NCBI GenBank assembly: GCA_938039675.1
Contig: CALHUI010000003.1
Coordinates: forward strand, 372,001 to 436,000
From: an uncultured Cytophagales bacterium
GTDB lineage: Bacteria > Bacteroidota > Bacteroidia > Cytophagales > Thermoflexibacteraceae
DNA length: 64,000 nucleotides
Direction: 5' to 3'
In this document: positions 55,552 through 63,060 of the stretch, one piece after another
How positions within the stretch are numbered: the first letter of the stretch is position 1
Layout: each line of letters opens with the position of its first letter
The notes under the pieces: model-generated
Told to the model about the DNA's origin: nothing
The model's input: only the letters and a program-made list of their open reading frames with translations
Database searches by the model: none
Translations under genes and position numbers: made by a program

Positions 55552-56733
55552 ATGAGTTTGTCCAACACATTGAAAATATTGGGAATAGTGCTGTTTATCG
55601 GCACTGCTCCCACTATTGTTTTTGCGCAGCGGGATAAAAGCAGCGCCAAACGTGCTGCCGAGTACCGTGCCGAGCAAGTCAATCGCAAAGAACAGGCAAA
55701 GCAGGAAGCCGCAAAAGCAGCCGCCAAAATAGCCGATGCCCGCCGCAAAGCCGAAGAGGCCAAAAACCGCAAAGAAGCGCAGGCAGCAGCCGAACAAGAA
55801 AAAAAAGTAGCTAAAAAGCAGCTAGTGAAAGTAGCACTGATAGAAGAAAAAACTGCCGTAGCCGTTACGGAACAACAACTGACCGTTCAACCCGACAAAA
55901 AAGAGGAGGCGCTCGACAAAGTTGTGGAAACCGACTTGATACCAATTATTAACCTGAAAACTAAAAGCGACGGCAGCACCATAGGCAACCTGATGGCACT
56001 TTTCAATGACATAGGCGGCAGCAAAAAGAGCAAAAGTCAGGTAATGCCCGAAGCTCAAAAAGCAAAGGTAGAAAAGGGAACTTTTGAAGGGATAAAAGTA
56101 TCACGCATGTTCATACGCCATGCCAGTGGCTTTATAGAAAAATTTCACTATATAAAAGACTTTCAGTCGCCGCCTCCCAATATCAATGAGTTGTATTATT
56201 ACAACAAACTCACCGGAAAAATCACCATGCGCAACCCGATGGATGTAGGCATGACAACGTTTGATAAGGAAAATTTCCTATTGCTCCACGGACCTTACAT
56301 CAAAACCAAAGGCGACCAAACCTACGAACAGGGAAGTTTCTACTTGGGTGCCAAGCATGGCCGATGGGAGAAATTTGACAATAATTTCGTATTGCAAGAG
56401 AAGTTTTACTACAATAAGGGCATTGCCAAAGATGCCGAACTCATCTATGAAAACGATGCCAAAGGCAAGCCTCGACTCAAAGAAATTGTACCACTGCAAC
56501 ACGGTTTGCGGCACGGCATCTACATTGCCTATTACCCCAGCGGCAGAGTAGCCGAGCGCGGGCAGTACATAGAGGGCTGTAAAGTAGGCAGATGGACAGA
56601 GTATTACGACCGCGACAAAAACCCCCGCCGACGCGAAATCGCCTATCCCCGTCGCGCCCACGACGACACCTCGCCCTACATCAGCCGCGAATGGGACGAT
56701 AACGGCAAACTAATTACCGATGTGCGAAAATAA
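55552..56733 (+). CDS. Exported coiled-coil plus MORN-like repeat protein
   Basis: A 393-residue exported protein: signal peptide to FAQ (about residue 26), an Ala/Lys/Glu coiled coil to about residue 85, a linker, and a C-terminal block of MORN/YwqK-like repeats from about residue 225 (LHGPYIKTKGDQTYEQGSFY, GAKHGRWEKFDNNFVLQEKF, HGLRHGIYIAYYPSGRVAE, GCKVGRWTEYYDRDKNPRRR). Such repeats act as binding platforms. It stands in tandem with the 1649-aa protein; co-function is inferred from position. Confidence 0.85.
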   Translation: MSLSNTLKILGIVLFIGTAPTIVFAQRDKSSAKRAAEYRAEQVNRKEQAKQEAAKAAAKIADARRKAEEAKNRKEAQAAAEQEKKVAKKQLVKVALIEEKTAVAVTEQQLTVQPDKKEEALDKVVETDLIPIINLKTKSDGSTIGNLMALFNDIGGSKKSKSQVMPEAQKAKVEKGTFEGIKVSRMFIRHASGFIEKFHYIKDFQSPPPNINELYYYNKLTGKITMRNPMDVGMTTFDKENFLLLHGPYIKTKGDQTYEQGSFYLGAKHGRWEKFDNNFVLQEKFYYNKGIAKDAELIYENDAKGKPRLKEIVPLQHGLRHGIYIAYYPSGRVAERGQYIEGCKVGRWTEYYDRDKNPRRREIAYPRRAHDDTSPYISREWDDNGKLITDVRK

Positions 56734-56943
56734 TCGCTGCAGCACAGGGGGGGAACTGCTATTTTTACATGCACGAAAAAGGGAATAAAAGTTTATTTTA
56801 GCAGGTATGCTGTTTTTGTTGCAAATGTAGTGTTGGATACCCTATTATTTGTCATACAAGAAATGGTCTAAAACTTTACATTCTATCCAACCTGCTTCTG
56901 TTGGCATATTCTTTGGACTTTTTTGAAACTAAAATACTGAAAA

Positions 56944-57205
56944 TCAATTGCTTGAAAATTTTAATTTGTAATTATGTAAGCCTGCGGTTAATTGGCAATT
57001 TTCTAATATCTGCTCTTTTTGCTTCACTCTGCTTCTGATTTGATTAATCAAAAAATGCTTAAACCTATCTCATTTTCTACTTTTACTCTAAAACTTGAAA
57101 TGTTTTATTAATCCCTTTTTCAAAAGCGTCTAATGGTTTTCTCTTAGGCTTTTTGTGAGGTATATACAAACCTAATATTCTTTAAGGCCTGTAAGGTTTA
57201 AATGC
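56944..57205 (-). pseudogene. Degraded DDE transposase C-terminus
   Basis: Three minus-strand frames join into one transposase end: IPHKKPKRKPLDAFEKGINK (57163 down), then RVKVENEIG, then RFKHFLINQIRSRVKQKEQI and ENCQLTAGLHNYKLKFSSN with stop at 56944. The IPHKKP, RVxVENxIG and GLHNxxL signatures belong to DDE superfamily-4/IS5-like transposases. At least two frameshifts are present and the N-terminal catalytic part is missing or unrecognisable. No terminal repeats are visible. The rest of the 880-bp gap 56734-57617 holds only the hairpin and repeats listed next. Confidence 0.7.
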
Positions 57206-57370
57206 CTGTTTTTCATTACTTTACAAAAGCATTTTTCGCTGTGCTTTGGTATATCACAACCCGTGCATTCATCGGTGAAAGTTTGTGTGTGCATGGGCTA
57301 AAAATTCCTTCGGTGTGGCTGCAACTTTATTTGGGGGTATTCCGTTAGGACTAAAAACAAAATAAAAAAA

Positions 57371-57391
57371 GCTGCCCTGAAACAGGGCAGC
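57371..57391 (-). terminator. Strong terminator, probably of the dacB operon
   Basis: GCTGCCCTG-aaa-CAGGGCAGC, a perfect 9-bp stem with a 3-nt loop; on the minus strand it is followed by TTTTTTTATT. It lies 227 bp past the dacB stop, leaving a long 3' leader that might hold a small RNA. Confidence 0.8.
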
Positions 57392-57554
57392 CTTTCGCTA
57401 CAACAATTAAAACATATCAACCTATAAATTCAAAGCTATTAAGATGAAACTTAATAAGTTTGACCATTGATTTCCAAATCTGATGCCAACATGCACAACT
57501 AACTGATAATCAGTTTTAATATATATTTGTTGCAACACAAAGGTGAAAAGTAAG

Positions 57555-57591
57555 TGTCCGATTCTGTCCAATTTTTGTCCGTTTTCGGACA
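57555..57591. repeat. Helically phased TGTCC repeats with a palindrome
   Basis: TGTCCG (57555), TGTCCA (57565) and TGTCCG (57576) recur at 10-11-bp spacing, followed by CGGACA (57586-57591). The last pair forms TGTCCG-tttt-CGGACA. It lies 27 bp past the dacB stop, with a TAnnTTTG match (57522-57529) just upstream on the plus strand. Confidence 0.55.
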
Positions 57592-57617
57592 TAATTACAT
57601 GTTACAACAACTAATTT

Positions 57618-58925
57618 TCAGTATTGCTCATAGAGTTGCCACAGTATTTTTCCCATTTCTTCACGGATGGTGACTGTCGGTATCATAAAATGGTTGTTCT
57701 GGAAAGAAAAAATCAGTCGCCTGCCGCTGCGAGTGATTAAAAACCCACTCAGATTGTGGTTATTGCTCAAAGAACCTGTTTTGGCATACACCGAAGGGGG
57801 ATAGACTTTTACATTGCGCAATGTGCCGCTTTTGCCTGCCTGCGGTAGTAAACTAAACAATCGCTGTTCTCCGAGGGAGTCTTTAGCTACTTGTTTGTAA
57901 ATTTTTTGCAGCAGTTCCACACAGCTGCGCGGCGTGAACAGATTGTATCGTGAAAGCCCGGAGCCGTCCACCCAGCGGGGCTTATCGCTCAGGTCGGCTA
58001 ATTGATTTTTGAGCAGATGATTGATTACTTTATCGCTGCGGAGCGTAAAGCTGCCGGCGCGCAGGTTGCCCGCACAAAGCAACAGGATGTGTTCTGCCAA
58101 AAAATTATCGCTTTCCTGCAACATGGGGCGGTACAACTCATCGGCGGTAATGCCCCATACGGTTTGCCACTGTCCGCTATCGGGCAGTGCAATGTTAGCT
58201 ACCCGCACGGGCTTTTTCAAGGTATCGGTTAAAAGCCTTGCGGTCAGCTCGGCTGATGTGTAGAAAGGCGTTTCTTCTTCTTTGAGTGTTTTGGGATTGT
58301 AGCGGAATCGGTTGTCTTCCATGCCTCGTGTAACGGGAATGAGCAGTTCTTTGTCGGGGGAGGTGAGAGATGCGAAAAACGCAGGGATTATTTGTACTTG
58401 TTTGTCTGTTTTGATGAACTTTACGTAGTTGCCGTACAACGGCATAGGGGATTTTTCGGGTTGATAGTCATACAAGTAATCGTTCCATGCCCATCCAAGC
58501 CCCCAGCGCTCATCGGTGAAATTGGCAGGGGAGAAGTAGATATTGCCTTGGGCTTGTTGCAGGAAATCTATGGCAGCACGGCTTTTCAGCAGTGGGTGGA
58601 GTTGTGAAGGGTCGCCGGTGCCCCAGATAATGAGCGAGTCGCCGCGTTGTACGTAGCGCAAGGCAGGTATTTTATCGCCCAGCAATTGCAAACCTGCATA
58701 GAACGTAAAAAGTTTGGTATTGGAAGCAGGCGTAAAGTATTTGCGGCTGTTGTATTCAATCAGGTACTTTTCTGCTGCAATATCATAAACGTCAAGCCCG
58801 TGAAAACTTTGCTCGTAGTTTTTGTTTTTCGCGGCTTGCTGTTCCATGCTTTTGGTGGTCAGGCGTGGAGTACAGGCTGTGGCAATCAGCAGCAGACCAA
58901 TGCCAACATGTGCAATTTTCATCAT
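57618..58925 (-). CDS. dacB: D-Ala-D-Ala carboxypeptidase/endopeptidase (PBP4)
   Basis: A 435-residue class C penicillin-binding protein trimming peptidoglycan stem peptides or cross-links. Lipoprotein-like signal (LLLIATAC then TPRL). Active-site motifs in order: SxxK in FTPASNTKLFTFY near residue 65, SxN in VDGSGLSRYNLFT and KTG in VYAKTGSLSNNHNLSGF. A PBP4-type insert lies between the first two. The solute-binding-like gene precedes it by 44 bp on the same strand, so they are likely one operon. Confidence 0.92.
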   Translation of the reverse strand: MMKIAHVGIGLLLIATACTPRLTTKSMEQQAAKNKNYEQSFHGLDVYDIAAEKYLIEYNSRKYFTPASNTKLFTFYAGLQLLGDKIPALRYVQRGDSLIIWGTGDPSQLHPLLKSRAAIDFLQQAQGNIYFSPANFTDERWGLGWAWNDYLYDYQPEKSPMPLYGNYVKFIKTDKQVQIIPAFFASLTSPDKELLIPVTRGMEDNRFRYNPKTLKEEETPFYTSAELTARLLTDTLKKPVRVANIALPDSGQWQTVWGITADELYRPMLQESDNFLAEHILLLCAGNLRAGSFTLRSDKVINHLLKNQLADLSDKPRWVDGSGLSRYNLFTPRSCVELLQKIYKQVAKDSLGEQRLFSLLPQAGKSGTLRNVKVYPPSVYAKTGSLSNNHNLSGFLITRSGRRLIFSFQNNHFMIPTVTIREEMGKILWQLYEQY

Positions 58926-58969
58926 CTGTCATTAGCAATTGTTGGCAGCTAAGGTAGTAAATAGTTCCT

Positions 58970-60037
58970 TTATCGCTTTTTTTTGCGCATGGCCAATTCC
59001 TGTGCGGCTTTCTTGCGGCTTGCGGCAATGCTGCGGTTGGCTACAATCAGTACAACCACTATGGCAACGGCTATCAGCCCAAACCAAAAGTGGGAGTTTG
59101 TGCCTTTGAACTCGAACGTACCCGTGGGTTTTTCTTCGCTTGAGGCCTTTTCTTCGCCTGCCGGGGAAGCACCCTGTAAGGTGAGTTCTTCTGCGTCTAT
59201 GGTGCAGTGGCGTTTTACCAAAAAGACTGCGTTGGCTTCAAAGTTGGGGTGTGTGAAAAACTCTGTTATGGGTTCTACCCAATCGCTTTTTTTGGGCAAC
59301 CACCATGCCACATCGGCCTGCGGTACTTCAAAAAATGCTTGGCGGTTCAGTTCAAGCCCGCGCCTGACGGCTACGAAGTAGTCATAGAGTGGCATAATGG
59401 CGTAGCTGTTTTCTGTAGAAGCAAGTTTATCGGCAAGAATTTCGCTGTTGGCTACCGAAATAGTTTGCCAAGCGCTGTTCAGTTTTTGCAACGCATCGGC
59501 GGCGGGTGTGTTTTCTATGAAAAACGCGGTAGCTTCTTTTAGTGCAGCTTTCAATGCAGCCTCCGATGCAGCTTTTTGAATGCTCCGATGCGTTACTACG
59601 ACTAATTTGTTGTGCATGTAAGGGCGGGTGAGCTGTGCCATTTGACTCATTTGGGGAGTAGCGGAAATAGCAGGCAGGCCAATGGTACCGTTTCGTACAT
59701 TGGGAAATAACGATGCCAACTCTTCGTAATTGGCCAGTTCTATCCACACAGGCTCGAGGGTTACATCGTACTTTTTCTTGGCAAACTTGATGAACAGATT
59801 GACCATTTCGTAGTCAATCCCTGTTTGGCGGGCGTAGTCGTCTAAGTAGTTAAACGGACGGCTTTTGTAATAAAGTAAAATAAGTCGCCCTTCCTTATTG
59901 GCTTTTACGGAAGCCCACGATTCGCCTGCAATGGCAGCATCAATGGGTTCTTGTGCCAAAGAAATACTTTGCAGCAGAAAAACGGCAAGCAACAGGGCTA
60001 CAAATTGTTTAGCAAAATTGTAAAAGTTTTTTTTCAT
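58970..60037 (-). CDS. Membrane-anchored solute-binding-like protein
   Basis: A 355-residue protein: signal peptide (ALLLAVFLLQSISLAQ), a type 2 periplasmic-binding-protein-like domain (LLYYKSRPFNYLDDYARQTG, GIDYEMVNLFIKFAKKKYDV, ISATPQMSQMAQLTRPYM, YAIMPLYDYFVAVRRGL), a charged linker and one C-terminal TM helix (FGLIAVAIVVVLIVAN) with a basic cytoplasmic tail ending RKKKR. Such domains usually feed ABC transporters, or sit on lytic transglycosylases of the MltF type; neither partner is fused here. Adjacent to dacB, so a link to cell-wall turnover is plausible but inferred. Confidence 0.8.
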   Translation of the reverse strand: MKKNFYNFAKQFVALLLAVFLLQSISLAQEPIDAAIAGESWASVKANKEGRLILLYYKSRPFNYLDDYARQTGIDYEMVNLFIKFAKKKYDVTLEPVWIELANYEELASLFPNVRNGTIGLPAISATPQMSQMAQLTRPYMHNKLVVVTHRSIQKAASEAALKAALKEATAFFIENTPAADALQKLNSAWQTISVANSEILADKLASTENSYAIMPLYDYFVAVRRGLELNRQAFFEVPQADVAWWLPKKSDWVEPITEFFTHPNFEANAVFLVKRHCTIDAEELTLQGASPAGEEKASSEEKPTGTFEFKGTNSHFWFGLIAVAIVVVLIVANRSIAASRKKAAQELAMRKKKR

Positions 60038-60105
60038 GTGTCAGACGAGTTGAAAAATACATTCGTTTATTGCTGCCTCGCCCGCACGCATGAACGACCG
60101 TAGTC

Positions 60106-61408
60106 TTACAATCGGCGGATGCTTATTTTCAGACCATTTTTAGGACGCAGTGTAATCAATGGTTCTGTTTGCACTTTAGCGCCTTGAGGCAGCTCTAAGG
60201 AAATAATGAGGCAAAATCATTGCCAAAACGAGTTGCATTTCCAGCAGCGCAAAATTATACCCAATACACATACGTGCACCTCCGCCAAACAGAATGTACT
60301 GAAATTTGCCCGGCTGCGTCATCTTTTTCACTTCTTCCGAAGCGAAGCGGTCAGGGTTTTCCCAGAAATCGGGATGCCTGTGGGTTGCATAGGGACTTAC
60401 TACAACGGTGCGATTGGTCGGAACGTGGCAGCCGGCAATGGTATCGCCGTGAAGGCACTTTCTGCCAATTACCCATGCGGGCGGATAAAGCCGCAGGGTT
60501 TCTTGGATGACTTGATTAACAAACTTTAACTTGCCGAGGTACTTAAAACGAACAGGTTGTCCGCCCGTAACGCGTGCAATCTCTTCACGCATACGTACCG
60601 TCGTTTCGGGGCTTTGTGCCAGCAAGTAGAATTACCACACAGTGCATGGGCACTTTTTTCATGGCCTGCCATAAACAAGGTGATGATTTCATCGCGCAGT
60701 TGCTCTTCGGTCATGCCTCCTGTGTTGGTGTCTTCGTCTATGCTTGCCGGCAGCATGCCCAGCAAGTCGTTGTAGTGGCTGGGGTGCTGTTTGCGTTTGG
60801 CAATGATACCGTAAATGAGATTATCAAACTCGCGGCGGGCTTTGCGTAAGCACAGTTCGCCGGGTGTAAGCACGTATTCGGGGAGTTTGACAGGCGAAAC
60901 GATGCGGTAGTAGGCATACTCGAGTAATACGCCCATGTGGTCGTACACTTGTTGCACATTTTGGCTGACATCGGTACTGAAAAGTACATTGGTTACAATT
61001 TACAGCGTAATGCGCATCAGTTGGGCCGAAAGATTTGTTATCTCGCCTTGCGGTTTTTGTTCTCGGCGTGGCAGGATGTTACCGCAGGTGTCGGTCATTA
61101 GGTTGGTCATGCCAGCTATTTTAGAGAGGTGGAAAGCCGGCTGAATCAGTTTGCGCTGGCGCAACCGGAAATCGCCTTTGCTGTTGAGCAGGCCATTGCC
61201 CGGCATATACTGCACCGCCTTGTACCCCTCACTTTTGCCGTAGTTGTTAGCATTTTCCAACACCACCTGTTTCACATCCGACGGATGCCATACGACCGTC
61301 ATGGTGCGGCTGTGATACACGAGAAATTCATTCGTAAAGTCAATTGCGTGCGTTGCCAATCGGCGGCAAACCTTTGACATGAGGCGACGCAGCCATTGTC
61401 TCCATCAT
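60106..61408 (-). pseudogene. Cytochrome P450 pseudogene
   Basis: Fragments in the right order: METMAASPHVKGLPPIGNA at the N-terminus, a frameshift, then TVVWHPSDVKQVVLENANNY and GNGLLNSKGDFRLRQRKLIQ. An in-frame TAA (61000-61002) splits MRITL from IVTNVLFSTDVS. The I-helix AGHEKSAHALC is followed by another frameshift, then QETLRLYPPAW and the heme-thiolate motif FGGGARMCIGYNFALLE. A last frameshift precedes ELPQGAKVQTEPLITLRPKN. Part of the early region (about 20 residues) also seems missing. The heme Cys is intact, but at least four lesions make it non-functional. Confidence 0.92.
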
Positions 61409-61487
61409 TAAGTTTCCTGTAAGTTGAATAATCGTTTGCCAGCGCCGATTTTTTTATCCAAAAATACTGACTTTTTTACCTGTTTTT

Positions 61488-62093
61488 TTAACTCTGGAAC
61501 GCTTTGGTATAGTTCAAGATGAAATAGGCAGAAGCCGCGCGAATCATGTTTTCTTCGCTGAACCCTTTTTGTTTGAAGCGTTCTTTCATGGTTTTTTCTA
61601 CTTCGCCGGGCCTGTAGCCGTTTTTAGTGTCCAAAAAACTGCTCATTTTACCTACGGCTTCAAAAGAAAGTTCATTGCTTTTGGTATCGTATGACACGCG
61701 CAGATAGTCCGGCTTGGAGATTTTCCACATGTAACCTGCGTTGGTTGCATAGTAGAATAATACGCTGTAAACGCCGCTGCTACTGCGCTCGTCTTTAATT
61801 ACTAAGTCGGTGAAAAACACCTTGTTGGCATTGGTGCCTTGTGTGGCTGTTACTTCAAACTCGTAGCGGTCGGCGCGGGTCTTTTTGTTAGTGAAAAGGT
61901 AAGTTGTTTTGCCCCGTTCCACACGACACTTAATGGGCTGTCCGGGATTGGAGCGGTTCTCGCAAATAAAAAGCGGTTTGTTGTTTTGTTGCAGAGCATC
62001 CGCTACGCAGTTGCACAGCTCGTTGCCGGAAGGAGTAAAACTGCCGAATATCATCATAAAAGCAGTTGTTGCAGTGTATAAAATGGTTTTCAT
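61488..62093 (-). CDS. Exported hypothetical protein
   Basis: A 201-residue protein with a likely signal peptide (MKTILYTATTAFMMIFGSF) and three Cys in the next 40 residues (NELCNCVADALQQ, FICENRS). The middle is beta-rich (KTTYLFTNKKTRADRYEFEV, SVLFYYATNAGYMWKISKPD), the C-terminus helical (MIRAASAYFILNYTKAFQS). I do not recognise a family. It lies between the P450 pseudogene and the YihY gene, same strand. Confidence 0.7.
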   Translation of the reverse strand: MKTILYTATTAFMMIFGSFTPSGNELCNCVADALQQNNKPLFICENRSNPGQPIKCRVERGKTTYLFTNKKTRADRYEFEVTATQGTNANKVFFTDLVIKDERSSSGVYSVLFYYATNAGYMWKISKPDYLRVSYDTKSNELSFEAVGKMSSFLDTKNGYRPGEVEKTMKERFKQKGFSEENMIRAASAYFILNYTKAFQS

Positions 62094-62132
62094 GTGATTG
62101 AATGAGTTGGATTAGAGATAAGATGCCTTATG

Positions 62133-62990
62133 TCATTGGCGTGTTGAAAAATCGTTGACTGATTTGATAAACTCTGCCCCCATTAGAAAAATAATAGCAG
62201 AGTAGTAAATCCATACCAACAATACTGCCAAAGAAGCCGTAGCTCCGTAAATCAGATTAATGCTGCTGTAAGCAATGTACATGCCGATTATCCAACGCCC
62301 GATGCCAAAAAAAATTGTGGTAAATACAGCACCGTAGAAAGTATGCGACCAACGCATTTTTACATCGGACAACCATTGATAAATAAGCCAAAACAGCAGC
62401 AGTAAAATGCTGAATATTAAACCTCGGTCGGTTAAAATGCCAATAAACCGTAATTGTTTGGGTAGTATTTTTTCTATGTGGCTGTAAACAATTGTAAGCG
62501 TCTGTTCTGCAATTATCAGTACAATAATGAGCAGCCCTATCATAAACGTAATGAGCAGCCCCATAAATCGCTTGTGCAGCAGTTGCCAGAAAGTGAGTTG
62601 TTCGCCTGTTTTGATGCCCCATATTCTGTTGAGCGAGTTATGGATGGCCGAGAATACCGATGTGGCACCAATGATGACCGTAGCTATACCGGCGGTAAGT
62701 GCCCAAAAGTTATTTCCTTCCAAATACGCAAAGCGAATAATGGATTCAATCAGTCGTGCGGCATCTTCGCCAATCAGGTCGGCAGTTTTGCGGTAAATTT
62801 CGCCCTGTGCGGCTTCTTGCCCAAAAAAGAATCCGCTAACCGATACGATAATGAACAGAATGGGGGCTAATGAAAAAGTAGTATAGTAAGCAAGCGCTGC
62901 ACTATGCGTAAAACAGTCATCCTGAATAAAATTGCTTGCCAAAATGCGTACACTTCGCCCGATTTTTGTCAGTAAATATTTGCCATTCAT
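62133..62990 (-). CDS. YihY/BrkB-family membrane protein
   Basis: A 285-residue inner-membrane protein with about six TM helices. DDCFTHSAALAYYTTFSLAPI near the N-terminus, WALTAGIATVIIGATSVFSAI and SLNRIWGIKTGEQL are family hallmarks; late TM helices include GATASLAVLLVWIYYSAIIFLM. Function is uncertain despite the old RNase BN label. ATG 62990 fits the family N-terminus; an upstream ATG at 63041 is possible. It is divergent from the caspase-like gene. Confidence 0.9.
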   Translation of the reverse strand: MNGKYLLTKIGRSVRILASNFIQDDCFTHSAALAYYTTFSLAPILFIIVSVSGFFFGQEAAQGEIYRKTADLIGEDAARLIESIIRFAYLEGNNFWALTAGIATVIIGATSVFSAIHNSLNRIWGIKTGEQLTFWQLLHKRFMGLLITFMIGLLIIVLIIAEQTLTIVYSHIEKILPKQLRFIGILTDRGLIFSILLLLFWLIYQWLSDVKMRWSHTFYGAVFTTIFFGIGRWIIGMYIAYSSINLIYGATASLAVLLVWIYYSAIIFLMGAEFIKSVNDFSTRQ

Positions 62991-63060
62991 GCTGCTAAAA
63001 TGCTTAATTTTGGTCAGCAAGGCAAAATTTTGTAAAACCATTGCTTTAATTAATTGCAAT

